From Rhizobiales bacterium Ga0077537 (lineage in GTDB: Bacteria > Pseudomonadota > Alphaproteobacteria > Rhizobiales > Hyphomicrobiaceae), in NCBI GenBank assembly GCA_001464955.1, contig LNEM01000030.1:930001-994000 (forward strand): a DNA stretch of 64,000 nucleotides, given 5' to 3'. A program made the translations under genes and the position numbers. Under the pieces are notes generated by a model. That model did not search any database and was not told the origin of the DNA. It was given only the letters and a program-made list of their open reading frames with translations. Positions 37,981 to 46,810 of the stretch are shown here, piece by piece; the stretch's first letter is position 1; every line of letters begins with the position of its first letter.

Positions 37981-38220
37981 ATGAGCGAACATGTGCAACG
38001 GTTGTACGACGAGATTCGAGCCCTTGCCCCGGACGAGCGGGCCGGGATGATGGCCATGCTGCGCGACCTCGATGCACTCCCTGAGCCCGACGTGGTCCAG
38101 GTCTGGCTCGACGAGGCAGGGCGTCGCTTTCGCGCCATGGAAGCCGAGGCCGAGGTCGAGCAGAATGGGGATGACACCGCGTCTCGCTCCGCCGTCGCCG
38201 ATCTGCTGAAGAAGCGCTGA
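37981..38220 (+). CDS. small acidic helical protein (79 aa), hypothetical
   Basis: The 79-residue protein is predicted all-helical, with a Leu/Met-rich first half (VQRLYDEIRALAPDERAGMMAML) and a charged second half around W43 (VWLDEAGRRFRAMEAEAE). The layout is loosely like putative addiction-module component proteins, but no toxin gene is adjacent, so I do not assign it. It ends 10 bases before repeat copy C. Confidence 0.55.
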   Translation: MSEHVQRLYDEIRALAPDERAGMMAMLRDLDALPEPDVVQVWLDEAGRRFRAMEAEAEVEQNGDDTASRSAVADLLKKR

Positions 38221-38230
38221 ACCACTCACG

Positions 38231-38300
38231 CGCCAGCGCGGTTGCTGGTGGCCAACCGAAGCCGCACTAGAAAGCCCATCCGAAGGCGCAACGAGAGAGC
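38231..38300 (+). repeat. interspersed repeat, long form (copy C)
   Basis: The head GCGCGGTTGCTGGTGGCCAA is followed by tail unit 1 (CAACCGAAGCCGCACTAGAA) and tail unit 2 (CATCCGAAGGCGCAACGAGA), a period of about 25 bases. It sits between the 79-aa gene and the end of gcdH, so it is intergenic and non-coding here. Confidence 0.75.
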
Positions 38301-38306
38301 GCGCAA

Positions 38307-39518
38307 TTAGAAAAACGCCTGCAGCCCCGTGATCGCACGACCGAGGATCAGCGCATGCACGTCGTGCGTGCCCTCGTAGGTGTTCACCGTCTCGAGGTTC
38401 GCGGCGTGGCGCATCACGTGATACTCGATCTGGATGCCGTTGCCGCCGTGCATGTCGCGGGCCGTGCGCGCGATGTCGAGCGCCTTGCCGCAGTTGTTCC
38501 GCTTCATGATGGAGATTGCCTCGACGGCGAGATTGCCCTCGTCGAACAGGCGCCCCACACGGAGCGCGCCCTGCAGGCCGAGCGAGATCTCGGTCATCAT
38601 GTCGGCGAGCTTCTTCTGGACGAGCTGCGTGTTGGCGAGCGGGCGTCCGAACTGCTTGCGGTCGAGCGTGTACTGGCGCGCGCGATGGAAACAATCCTCG
38701 GCAGCGCCCATGGCGCCCCAGGCGATGCCATAGCGCGCCCGGTTGAGACAGCCGAACGGCCCGGCGAGGCCCTGCACGTTCGGCAGCAGGTGGTCCTCGG
38801 TGACTTCCACGCCGTCCATGACGATTTCGCCGGTGATCGAGCAGCGCAGCGACAGCTTGCCCCCGACCTTCGGCGTCGACAGCCCCTTCATGCCCCTCTC
38901 GAGAATGAAGCCCTTGATGCCGCCGCCGTGCGCGTCCGACTTGGCCCACACGACGAACACGTCGGCGATCGGCGCGTTCGAGATCCACATCTTGGCGCCC
39001 GTCAGCCGGTAGCCGCCGGGGATCTTCTCGGCCCGCGTCTTCATGCCGCCCGGATCGGAGCCGGCGTCGGGCTCGGTGAGCCCGAAGCAGCCGATCCACG
39101 CGCCGGATGCGAGCTTCGGCAGATACTTCATCCGCTGCTCTTCCGAGCCGTAGGCGTAGATCGGGTGCATCACGAGGCTCGACTGCACGCTCATCATCGA
39201 GCGATAGCCGGAATCGACCCGCTCGACCTCGCGCGCAACGAGCCCGTAGGAAACGTAGTTGGCGTTGGCGCAGCCGTACTTCTCCGGCAGCGTCACGCCG
39301 AGCAGCCCGAGCCGACCCATCTCCCGGAAGATCTCCGGATCGGTCTTCTCCTCGAGATAGGAGGGGATGACGCGCGGGGCGAGCTTCTCCTGACAGTAGT
39401 TGCGGGCCGTATCGCGGATGGCGCGCTCGTCCTCGGTCAACTGGTCGTCCAGTAGGAACGGATCGTCCCACTGGAACGCCGTACGGTCGCCTCTGGCCTT
39501 CGATGCCTTGTCCTGCAT
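38307..39518 (-). CDS. gcdH: acyl-CoA dehydrogenase, probably glutaryl-CoA dehydrogenase
   Basis: The 403-residue protein has the complete acyl-CoA dehydrogenase fold, with [15 protein letters not shown] (FAD/substrate), [18 protein letters not shown], the C-terminal four-helix domain, and the catalytic Glu in [18 protein letters not shown] (E382). The N-terminal DPF.L..QLT..E..IRD.AR.Y and the terminal ITG.QAF are typical of glutaryl-CoA dehydrogenase, which converts glutaryl-CoA to crotonyl-CoA in lysine and tryptophan breakdown. ATG 39518 follows from the family length. The SDR gene upstream on the same strand is 76 bases away. Confidence 0.9.
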   Translation of the reverse strand: MQDKASKARGDRTAFQWDDPFLLDDQLTEDERAIRDTARNYCQEKLAPRVIPSYLEEKTDPEIFREMGRLGLLGVTLPEKYGCANANYVSYGLVAREVERVDSGYRSMMSVQSSLVMHPIYAYGSEEQRMKYLPKLASGAWIGCFGLTEPDAGSDPGGMKTRAEKIPGGYRLTGAKMWISNAPIADVFVVWAKSDAHGGGIKGFILERGMKGLSTPKVGGKLSLRCSITGEIVMDGVEVTEDHLLPNVQGLAGPFGCLNRARYGIAWGAMGAAEDCFHRARQYTLDRKQFGRPLANTQLVQKKLADMMTEISLGLQGALRVGRLFDEGNLAVEAISIMKRNNCGKALDIARTARDMHGGNGIQIEYHVMRHAANLETVNTYEGTHDVHALILGRAITGLQAFF

Positions 39519-39594
39519 GTCCCTGGCTCGCTCGTTGTCTGCGGGGCGCGTCACTTCGGGAACGGCGCCCTGTGCATGTTGGATGACGGCGTTC

Positions 39595-40335
39595 CTATTG
39601 CGCAATGAACCCGCCGTCCACGACGATCTCGGCTCCCGAGATGTAGGAGGCTTCGTCGGAGGCGAGAAACAGGTTGGTGCTCGCCACCTCGTCCACTTCG
39701 CCAAAGCGTCCCATGGGGATCGCCTTGAGCGCCCGCGCCCGGACCTCCGGATCGGCACTCATCATCGAGGTACGCATCGGCGGCATGATGCCCGGATGAA
39801 CGGAGTTCACCCGAATGTTGTCGCGGCCGAACTGCACGGCAGCGGCTTTGCTCATGGTGCGGACGGCGCCCTTGGCCGCGTTGTAGCCCATGTGCACGAA
39901 GCTCTGCCCGGCGATGCCCGAGATCGACGAGATGTTCACGATCGACCCCTTCTTCTGCTTCTGCATCTCGGGAATGACGGCCCGCATGCCGAGGAACACG
40001 CCCTTGGCGTTGATGTCCATCTGCTGATCCCACGTCTTCATCGAGAAGCGGTCGGGGTCGCTGCCGGACACGCCGGCGTTGTTGATCAGGATGTCGATCC
40101 GGCCGTGGGCCTTCAGTGCGGCGGCGACGACCTGATCCCAGTCGGCCTCCTTCGAGACGTCGTGATGGACGAACTGGGCCCGGTTCCCGATCTCACGCGC
40201 GACGGCCTGGCCGTCCGCGTCATTCATGTCCGTCAGCACGACGAATGCGCCCTCGCGCGCAAACATTCGGGCTGTCGCCGCGCCCATCCCCGAGGCGGCG
40301 CCCGTCACGATGGCCACCTTGTCCTTGAGTCGCAT
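39595..40335 (-). CDS. SDR-family oxidoreductase (glucose 1-dehydrogenase-like)
   Basis: The 246-residue classical SDR has TGAASGMG (12-19), NNAG, the Ser in NISSISG, YNAAK as the catalytic YxxxK, and terminal [11 protein letters not shown]. It uses NAD(P)H on an unknown alcohol or ketone. ATG 40335 has a strong AGGAGG upstream. It follows the isochorismatase gene by 20 bases on the same strand, so the two are co-transcribed, perhaps continuing to gcdH. Confidence 0.9.
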   Translation of the reverse strand: MRLKDKVAIVTGAASGMGAATARMFAREGAFVVLTDMNDADGQAVAREIGNRAQFVHHDVSKEADWDQVVAAALKAHGRIDILINNAGVSGSDPDRFSMKTWDQQMDINAKGVFLGMRAVIPEMQKQKKGSIVNISSISGIAGQSFVHMGYNAAKGAVRTMSKAAAVQFGRDNIRVNSVHPGIMPPMRTSMMSADPEVRARALKAIPMGRFGEVDEVASTNLFLASDEASYISGAEIVVDGGFIAQ

Positions 40336-40355
40336 GGTCGGTCCTCCTGAATTTG

Positions 40356-40910
40356 TTATTTTATGAGCGAAATCAGATCTTTGAAGGCTGGATCGTCGCC
40401 GCGCCCGAGCCATTCGAAGGCCATCATCTCCTGGGCTACGATCTGGACGCCGGCGTCCCGCATCCGCGCCACCGCGAGCGTTTTCACGGCATCGTCCCGG
40501 GAGCCCACCGCATCGGCGACGAGCATGGTGTGGAATCCGGCGGCGACGAGATCGAGCACCGTCTGCCCGACGCAGACGTGCGCTTCCATGCCGGCGACCA
40601 CGATCTGGTCACGGCCGGCGTCGGCGAGCGCCTGGAAGCGCCGACGTATGGCGTCGTCCCGCCAGCAGGAGAAACTGATCTTGGAAAGGCTGACGGCGTC
40701 CGCCCCGGCTGCCTCGAGTACCTCCGGTACGGTTGGACCGAGGCCTTTCGGATAATGCTCGGTGACGGTAACGGGAATCCCCAGTCGCGTGGCGTAGAGC
40801 GCCAGCCGCCGGCAATTCGCGGCCACCTCCCGCCCCCCGGCGACGTGCGGCGCAAGCCTGGCTTGAATGTCGATGAGAACGAGTTGCGTGCGCTGCCGAT
40901 CGGCAAGCAT
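40356..40910 (-). CDS. isochorismatase-family cysteine hydrolase
   Basis: The 184-residue protein has an isochorismatase fold with the triad D14 (VLIDIQARL), K77 (LSKISFSC) and C113 (MEAHVCVGQT), plus the cis-peptide segment before the Cys. Relatives hydrolyse nicotinamide, carbamates or isochorismate, and the short form resembles YcaC-type hydrolases of unknown substrate. It is first in the operon with the SDR gene. The 183 bases upstream separate it from a 66-aa gene on the same strand. Confidence 0.88.
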   Translation of the reverse strand: MLADRQRTQLVLIDIQARLAPHVAGGREVAANCRRLALYATRLGIPVTVTEHYPKGLGPTVPEVLEAAGADAVSLSKISFSCWRDDAIRRRFQALADAGRDQIVVAGMEAHVCVGQTVLDLVAAGFHTMLVADAVGSRDDAVKTLAVARMRDAGVQIVAQEMMAFEWLGRGDDPAFKDLISLIK

Positions 40911-41093
40911 CGTCTGCCTCCTGCGGATGTGACAGCGAGCCTAGCGCTGAAATCATCATCGGGGCAAACGAACTGGGACGTTCGACGCCGCCGGGAGGCT
41001 CGTCAAACGAAGAGGCGCCCGCGGGAGAGCCCCGCCGGCGCCTGAAACTCATGTGACAGCGACCGAGACCTGCAACTCGTCAGGTCGGCCGGC

Positions 41094-41294
41094 TCAGTGC
41101 ATCGCCCGGCGAACAGCGACTTCGGCTGCCTTGGCATGGTCGGCGCCTTGCCCGACCAGATCGACGTAGGCGTTACGGGCCCGCATTCCCTCGCCGAGAG
41201 CCTGAGCGACGTCGTGGATAACCCGCAAGGCCGACCCTGCGAACGATGAGGTTGCGCCCTGGAGCGCCCCTGCCGGTGCAGTTTTGGATGCCAT
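41094..41294 (-). CDS. small protein (66 aa), hypothetical
   Basis: This is a 66-residue predicted helical protein. A Ser/Ala-rich N-terminus is followed by a helix with the pattern ALGEGMRARNAYVDLVGQGADHAKAAEVAVRRA. The ATG at 41294 is preceded by a purine-rich GAGATTGAGATTGAT stretch. I know no function. It stands alone, with a 378-base gap upstream. Confidence 0.55.
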   Translation of the reverse strand: MASKTAPAGALQGATSSFAGSALRVIHDVAQALGEGMRARNAYVDLVGQGADHAKAAEVAVRRAMH

Positions 41295-41672
41295 GGATCA
41301 ATCTCAATCTCTGAAAGCTGGCTTTTTGCCATGTCTCTGGAGGCCGGAATCACCCCCGTCTCCATGGCTCAAAGATGAGTCCGGCACTCTGATTTCGCAA
41401 TGCACAATCCGGCATTCGAGCTATGCGGGCTACGCAATACGATGCAAACAATGAGTAAATCCCAGTCTCGCCCTTGATCGGTTTTTCGGCATTTGCTGAT
41501 CGATTGGTCTGGCGATGGCATTTGTGCACTTGCGAGGCCCAGCCTTCCGCCAATGGCCGGGTCCGCGTCGCGCCGCGACCGCTCGGAGCTTTCCTTCGCA
41601 CCAGATCGGAGCTATGGCGGTCACGAATACGACGTCCGGCGCCGACCGTGCAGGGCGTTTCTGGAGGGAGGT
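41295..41672. other. gene-free intergenic stretch
   Basis: This 378-base gap between a divergent pair (the 66-aa gene and the epimerase gene) is AT-richer in its first 220 bases, as expected for two back-to-back promoters. The open frame running into the epimerase (from 41493) is GC-skewed Arg/Ser-rich sequence and is not convincing. I see no repeat or RNA gene in it. Confidence 0.5.
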
Positions 41673-42689
41673 ATGGGGATGCGCGTCCTGGTGACGGGAG
41701 CGGCAGGCTTCATCGGCTACCACGCGGCCGAGGCTCTGCTGGCTCGTGGCGACGAGGTCGTCGGCCTCGACAACGTCAACGACTACTACGACGTGACCTT
41801 GAAAGAGGCCCGCCTCGCCCGGCTGGCCAGGCACAATCGCTTCCGCTTCGAGCGCGTCGACCTCGTGGACCGGCCGGCCATGGATCGCGTCTTCCGGGAG
41901 CATCGGCCCGAGCGCGTCGTGCATCTCGCGGCCCAGGCCGGCGTCCGCTATGCGGCGACCAATCCCCACGCCTATGTCGATTCGAACCTGACGGGCTTCG
42001 TCAATATTCTCGAGGGCTGCCGGCACAACGGTGTCGGCCATCTCGTTTACGCGTCCTCGTCGTCGGTCTACGGCGCCAACACCACGATGCCGTTCTCGAT
42101 CCACCAGTCGGTCGACCATCCGGTGAGCCTCTATGCGGCCACCAAGAAGGCGAACGAGCTGATGGCCCACGCCTACGCCCACCTCTATCGCATGCCGGTC
42201 ACGGGCTTGCGCTTCTTCACGGTCTACGGGCCGTGGGGCCGGCCGGACATGTCGATGTTCCTGTTCGTGTCGCGCATCCTGAAGGGCGAGACGATCGACG
42301 TCTTCAATCACGGCCGCCACACCCGTGACTTCACCTATATCGACGACATCGTCGAAGGCGTCGTGCGCACGCTGGATCGCGTTGCGGTGCCGGATCCATC
42401 ATGGTCCGGGGCCATGCCCGATCCCGGCACGTCGAACGCGCCGTACCGGCTCTACAATATCGGCAACAACCAGCCCGTCGAGCTGATGCACGTCATCGCC
42501 ACGATCGAGAAGGTGCTGGGGAGAACGGCGGACAAGCGCTTCCTGCCCATGCAGCCCGGCGACGTCGAGAAGACCTATGCCGACATAGATGCGCTTGCCG
42601 CCGACGTGGGCTTCAGGCCATCGACGCCGATCGAGGTGGGTATCGAGCGCTTCGTCGAGTGGTACCGCGCGTACTATGGTCCCGTGTGA
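41673..42689 (+). CDS. NAD-dependent epimerase, UDP-glucuronate 4-epimerase type
   Basis: The 338-residue extended SDR has TGAAGFIGYHAAEAL at the N-terminus, DN.NDYYDV..K..RL after the second strand, YASSSSVYG and YAATKKANE (catalytic Tyr and Lys), and TGLRFFTVYGPWGRPDM. This set is typical of UDP-glucuronate 4-epimerases, which supply UDP-galacturonate for lipopolysaccharide or capsule. ATG 41673 is chosen because GGAGGGAG lies directly upstream. The asparagine-synthase gene starts 29 bases after its stop, suggesting a small surface-polysaccharide unit. Confidence 0.9.
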   Translation: MGMRVLVTGAAGFIGYHAAEALLARGDEVVGLDNVNDYYDVTLKEARLARLARHNRFRFERVDLVDRPAMDRVFREHRPERVVHLAAQAGVRYAATNPHAYVDSNLTGFVNILEGCRHNGVGHLVYASSSSVYGANTTMPFSIHQSVDHPVSLYAATKKANELMAHAYAHLYRMPVTGLRFFTVYGPWGRPDMSMFLFVSRILKGETIDVFNHGRHTRDFTYIDDIVEGVVRTLDRVAVPDPSWSGAMPDPGTSNAPYRLYNIGNNQPVELMHVIATIEKVLGRTADKRFLPMQPGDVEKTYADIDALAADVGFRPSTPIEVGIERFVEWYRAYYGPV

Positions 42690-42718
42690 GCTGACGGCCT
42701 GAGGGGGGAGGACGCCGG

Positions 42719-44629
42719 ATGTGCGGGATTGCCGGCTTCTTCGACACGGCCTCGCGCGCGCGCCGTCCCGACGCGGAACGCATCGCCCGCCGCCAGATCG
42801 CGACCTTGAGCCATCGCGGCCCTGATGCGACCGACGTCTACATCGGCGATGGTCTTGCTTTCGCGCATGCCCGCCTCGCCATCATCGACACCGCGACGAC
42901 GGCCAATCAGCCGATGCGCGACGCGGCCGGCGACCTCGTGATCGTTTTCAACGGCGAGATCTACAACTTCGCCGCCCTGCGGAGCGAACTCGAGACGAAA
43001 GGCCATGTCTTTCGAACGCGGTCCGACACCGAGGTCATCCTCGAAGGCTATCGCGCGTGGGGCACGGAGGTCGTCCGCCGGCTTCGTGGCATGTTCGCGA
43101 TCGTCCTCTACGACGGCCCGCGCGATCGCCTCGTCCTGATGCGCGACCGGCTCGGCAAGAAGCCGCTCGCCTATGGCTACTCAGGCGGCACGTTCGTCTT
43201 CGGGAGTGAGTTGAAGGCGGTGCTGGCCCATCCCGGCATCGCCCGCAAACCCAACTTCGACGCTATCGACGCATACTTGACCTATCAGTATGTTCCCCAC
43301 GACATGTGCGCCTTCGAGGGCCTCGCAAAGCTTCCGCCCGCCCACGTCGGCGTACTCGAGCGCGGTGGCACTCTGCGGCTCGAGCGCTACTGGTCGCTCC
43401 CGCATCCCACCACGTCACGGCGGCGTCCCGACGCCGAAGTGCACGAGGAACTGCTGGCGCGGCTGGAGGAGGCGACGCGCCTGCGCCTCGTCTCGGACGT
43501 CCCGCTTGGAGCATTCTTGTCGGGCGGCGTCGACAGCTCGGCGGTCGTCGCCATGATGGCGCGCGCCAGTTCCAAGCCGGTCCGCACCTTCTCGATCGGC
43601 TTCGACGCGGCGAGCCATGACGAGCGCCGCTACGCCCGCATGGTCGCCGAGCGCTACGGCACTGAGCACGAGGAGCTGGAGGTCGCGCCCGACGCCGCCA
43701 ACGTCGTCGACAAGCTGGCCTGGCACTTCGACGAACCCTTCGCCGACGCCTCCGCAGTTCCCACCTACTACGTCTCGAAGATCGCGCGCGAGCACGTCAC
43801 CGTGGTGCTGACGGGAGACGGCGGCGACGAGAATTTCCTCGGCTACGAGCGCTATCTGGCGTTGCGCAGGCTCGAGAGCCTCGCCAACCTTCCGAAGCCC
43901 GTTCTGGGCGGGCTACGCACTGTTCTGGGGCTATTGCCGGCGTCGGCGGATCGCAATCGCATCATCCGCCGCCTGCGTCGCACGGCCGATCGCCTCGGCG
44001 CATCGCGGAGCCAGCTGTATGGCGCCTTCGTCGCCTACTTCGACGACGCTGCAAAACGCACGCTCTATGATCCGGCGTTCGCCGGGCGCCGGTCGGGGTC
44101 CGCCCTCGACAGGCTGGAGCCATGGCTGGCAGCGGCATCGTCGTTGCCGGAGGCGGCATGCTGGGCCGACGTCCACAGCTACCTGCCGGACGATCTTCTC
44201 GTGAAGGTCGACATTGCGAGCATGGCGGCCTCGCTCGAGGCGCGGTCGCCGTTCCTCGATCACGAGTTCATGGAGTGGTCAGCCGGTCTGCCGGCAGAGC
44301 AGCGCTTCCCGGGTCGTGAGCCCAAAGGTCTCCTGAAACACGCCCTGGAGCCGCTCCTGCCGAAGGAATTGCTCTACCGACCGAAGATGGGATTTGCCGC
44401 ACCCATAGATGGCTGGATCGACGGCGCGCTTGGCGAGCGCGTCGAAGACGCACTTCTCGGCCCGCTGGCTGCAAGTCGGGGGCTGTTCCAGCGAACCGCT
44501 GTCGAGCAGCTTTTGGCCCGCCATCGTCGTGGCGAGCGACAGGGCTACCGGATATGGGCGCTGTTGATGCTGGAGTTGTGGTTCCGGCAGTGGATCGATC
44601 CCGTCGATCCGTTCGCGGCCACGGCCTGA
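42719..44629 (+). CDS. asnB: asparagine synthase (glutamine-hydrolysing), AsnB type
   Basis: The 636-residue protein has an N-terminal class II amidotransferase domain with Cys2 exposed after Met removal (MCGIAGF), then SHRGPDA and FNGEIYNF. The C-terminal synthetase domain has the PP-loop LSGGVDSS, LTGDGGDENFLGY and a terminal catalytic core. The enzyme uses glutamine and ATP to amidate aspartate. Homologues inside polysaccharide loci instead amidate sugar carboxylates. Pairing with a UDP-glucuronate epimerase makes uronate amidation a reasonable but unproven role. A GGGGGGAGG ribosome site precedes the ATG. Confidence 0.9.
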   Translation: MCGIAGFFDTASRARRPDAERIARRQIATLSHRGPDATDVYIGDGLAFAHARLAIIDTATTANQPMRDAAGDLVIVFNGEIYNFAALRSELETKGHVFRTRSDTEVILEGYRAWGTEVVRRLRGMFAIVLYDGPRDRLVLMRDRLGKKPLAYGYSGGTFVFGSELKAVLAHPGIARKPNFDAIDAYLTYQYVPHDMCAFEGLAKLPPAHVGVLERGGTLRLERYWSLPHPTTSRRRPDAEVHEELLARLEEATRLRLVSDVPLGAFLSGGVDSSAVVAMMARASSKPVRTFSIGFDAASHDERRYARMVAERYGTEHEELEVAPDAANVVDKLAWHFDEPFADASAVPTYYVSKIAREHVTVVLTGDGGDENFLGYERYLALRRLESLANLPKPVLGGLRTVLGLLPASADRNRIIRRLRRTADRLGASRSQLYGAFVAYFDDAAKRTLYDPAFAGRRSGSALDRLEPWLAAASSLPEAACWADVHSYLPDDLLVKVDIASMAASLEARSPFLDHEFMEWSAGLPAEQRFPGREPKGLLKHALEPLLPKELLYRPKMGFAAPIDGWIDGALGERVEDALLGPLAASRGLFQRTAVEQLLARHRRGERQGYRIWALLMLELWFRQWIDPVDPFAATA

Positions 44630-44647
44630 GCCGGCGCAGTCGACGTG

Positions 44648-45025
44648 TCACCCCGCCGGGAACGTCGCGGCTTCGAGCTTGTTGCCGTCCGGGTCTCGGA
44701 CGAAGGCGCCGAAGTACGCCGACATCGAGGCGACGCGCGGACCGGGCGCCCCGTCGTCGGTGCCGCCGTGGGCGAGCGCTGCCGCATGAAACGCCCGCAC
44801 AGCGTGCTCGCTGCGCGCCCGCAAGCAAAGATGCACGCCCGTCGCTTCGCCGACGCGCGGCATGCCGCGGCGCAGGTTGAGCCAGACCTCGGGATATCGC
44901 TTGCCGTAGCCGATCGAGGTCGCGCGGGTGACGAGCCGGGTCATGCCGAGGCTATCGAGCACCGCGTCGTAGAACGCGCCGCTGATCTCCAGATCGGAAA
45001 CGCCGAGCGAGACGTGGTCGATCAT
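44648..45025 (-). CDS. VOC-family (glyoxalase/dioxygenase-fold) protein
   Basis: The 125-residue protein has two beta-alpha-beta-beta-beta modules. It starts with MIDHVSLGVSDLEISGAFYD (metal His) and ends with AFVRDPDGNKLEAATFPA (metal Glu). This is the compact single-domain VOC type found in glyoxalase- and resistance-like proteins; the substrate is not predictable. It is convergent with asnB, with an 18-base gap. Confidence 0.88.
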   Translation of the reverse strand: MIDHVSLGVSDLEISGAFYDAVLDSLGMTRLVTRATSIGYGKRYPEVWLNLRRGMPRVGEATGVHLCLRARSEHAVRAFHAAALAHGGTDDGAPGPRVASMSAYFGAFVRDPDGNKLEAATFPAG

Positions 45026-45107
45026 GGAAAAGGCTCCGCTGCGCGTGACGGACGTCGCGGCGGAGCCTATCGGGATCAGAACGTGCGTGCAAAGTGCGCC
45101 GGGTTGC

Positions 45108-45710
45108 TCAAGCGCCCTTGCGCGATGTCTTGCGTGCCGGCTTGCGAGCGGAGGCCGCTTTGGCCGGAGCCTTTCGCACGGCCGCCTTTTTCGACGGCGC
45201 AGCCGTCTTGGCTTTCTTCGCCGGCGCTGCCTTCGCCTGAGCCGCCTCGGCTCGTACCATCGCCGTCAGCGCCTTCTGCATGTCCTTCGGCGCGACTTTC
45301 TTGAGGCGCGTATGGACCGACCAGACATGGCCGAACGGATCCTCGATCAGCCCCACCCGATCGCCATAGAACATATCGGCGACGGGCCGCCGGATCTTCG
45401 CGCCGGCCTTCTGGGCTTTTGCGACCAGCTTGTCGACATCGTCGACGTAGACCGTCAGAGAAACGCTGGTGCCCTTGAGCGTCTGGGGGCCTACGGCCTT
45501 CATTTCCGGGAACTCGTCCGAGATCATGAGGGTCGCGCCGCCGATCGTGAATTCGGCGTGGGCAAGGCGCCCGCCCATCTTCAATCGATAGCTCTCCGAA
45601 GCGCCGAAGACCTTCTTGTAGAATTTGATCGCTGCAGCCGCGTCTTTGACGCGCAGGCTCGGCATGACGGCTTGATAGCCTCGCGGCACGCTGCTCTTCG
45701 GCCTCATCAT
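45108..45710 (-). CDS. VOC-family protein (PhnB-like) with a histone-H1-like Lys/Ala tail
   Basis: In this 200-residue protein, residues 1-145 form a PhnB/YdjE-like VOC domain (Y.AVMPSLRVKDAAAAIKFYKKVFGA, then DRVGLIEDPFGHVWSVHTR). The last ~45 residues are almost only Lys, Ala, Pro, Arg and Ser in AAPAKKAK-type repeats, like bacterial histone-H1-like tails that bind nucleic acid. The tail is encoded in normal high-GC DNA and continues the frame without a break. It lies 82 bases downstream of nothing related; the other VOC gene follows it on the same strand. Confidence 0.85.
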   Translation of the reverse strand: MMRPKSSVPRGYQAVMPSLRVKDAAAAIKFYKKVFGASESYRLKMGGRLAHAEFTIGGATLMISDEFPEMKAVGPQTLKGTSVSLTVYVDDVDKLVAKAQKAGAKIRRPVADMFYGDRVGLIEDPFGHVWSVHTRLKKVAPKDMQKALTAMVRAEAAQAKAAPAKKAKTAAPSKKAAVRKAPAKAASARKPARKTSRKGA

Positions 45711-45879
45711 GGCCTCGCCCTCCGTTGCTTGTGGCGCTTTGCGCGCGCTGTGGCCAGAATGCGCGATACTACACAGCAGCTATGCATCGGCAGCGGACTG
45801 TTGACGCTATCCTTAATCTCGCGTCGTGTGGCAAGGGCCGCAGTGTCCTGCCGATCCCTCCACATCGAGCCAATCCCGA

Positions 45880-46782
45880 ATGACCCGTTCGCTTCCGCTG
45901 TTGCGCGGTGTGCCCGCCAATATTCAGTCCGCCATCCGGTGGATGATGGTGGCGCTTTTCGCCTTCACCATGATTGCCGTGGCGGGACGCGAGGCCGGCC
46001 GTGGGCTGCCGACGCTCGACATCATGTTCTATCGCAGCTGGCTGGGCGCATCGGTGTTGGCCATCATCTATTATGGGCAGGGCCACCGCATCGTCGATCT
46101 GCGGACGCGCCAGCTACCACTCATCACGCTGCGCAGCGTGATGCATTTCGGCGCGCAATACGCGTGGCTGGTCGCCGTCACCCTCATTCCGCTTGCGGAA
46201 TTGTTCGCCATCGAGTTCACGGCGCCGCTTTGGACGGCGCTGCTCGCCCCGATCTTCTTGCGTGAGCGTCTGACGGTGTTCCGGCTGGCCGCGGCGCTTC
46301 TCGGCTTCATTGGCATCGTCGTGGTCGTGTCGCCGGCCAATCTCTCGGTGGGGCCGGGCACGATGCTGGCCTTCGTCGCCGCGGTCGGCTTCGCGCTGCA
46401 TTACCTGATGACGAAGCACCTGACGCGCCAGGACAGCGCGTTTCTGCTGCTCTTCTACATGCACATCATTCAGGGCATCATGGCGACGGTGATGGTCATC
46501 GGACGATTGAGCGTGCCGACGCCGACGACGGCGTTGTGGGTCGTGGCGCTGACGCTGATCGGCCTCGCCGCCCACTTCTCGCTGACGAAAGCCTTCTCCC
46601 ACGCCGACGCCATCGTCGTCGCGCCGATGGATTTCCTGCGGTTGCCTCTGGTGGCTGTCGTCGGCGTCATGCTCTACGCCGAGCCGCTGGAACCGATGCT
46701 CCTGCTCGGCGCGGCCATCATCGTGTTCGCGAATTTCCTGAACATCTGGGGCGAGCGCCGCAGCCGGCCCCGCCCCAATTGA
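45880..46782 (+). CDS. EamA/DMT-family transporter
   Basis: The 300-residue protein has ten predicted helices in two EamA repeats. Repeat 1 has YRSWLGASVLAIIYYG and the ..LAELFAIEFTAPLWTALLAPIFLRERL signature. Repeat 2 ends with APMDFLRLPLVAVVGVMLYAEPLE. It moves metabolites or drugs across the inner membrane, specificity unknown. ATG 45880 places the N-terminus a normal 18 residues before helix 1. Unlike the EamA copy at 36074, its frame is intact. Confidence 0.88.
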   Translation: MTRSLPLLRGVPANIQSAIRWMMVALFAFTMIAVAGREAGRGLPTLDIMFYRSWLGASVLAIIYYGQGHRIVDLRTRQLPLITLRSVMHFGAQYAWLVAVTLIPLAELFAIEFTAPLWTALLAPIFLRERLTVFRLAAALLGFIGIVVVVSPANLSVGPGTMLAFVAAVGFALHYLMTKHLTRQDSAFLLLFYMHIIQGIMATVMVIGRLSVPTPTTALWVVALTLIGLAAHFSLTKAFSHADAIVVAPMDFLRLPLVAVVGVMLYAEPLEPMLLLGAAIIVFANFLNIWGERRSRPRPN

Positions 46783-46810
46783 TCGCGTCAGCGCTGGTCG
46801 CTCGTGTTTC

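Noticed and set aside
37981-38220. Antitoxin of a toxin-antitoxin pair
   Set aside because: The helical layout is only loosely similar to addiction-module components, and there is no toxin gene on either side.
38231-38300. CRISPR or simple tandem array at the repeat
   Set aside because: Only two imperfect tail units are present, with no unique spacers of equal length, and the same unit pair recurs at other loci with a shared head, so it is an interspersed element.
41673-44629. Part of an exosortase/EPS locus
   Set aside because: Only an epimerase and AsnB are present. No glycosyltransferase, exosortase or export gene is linked, so I note a polysaccharide role only as a possibility.
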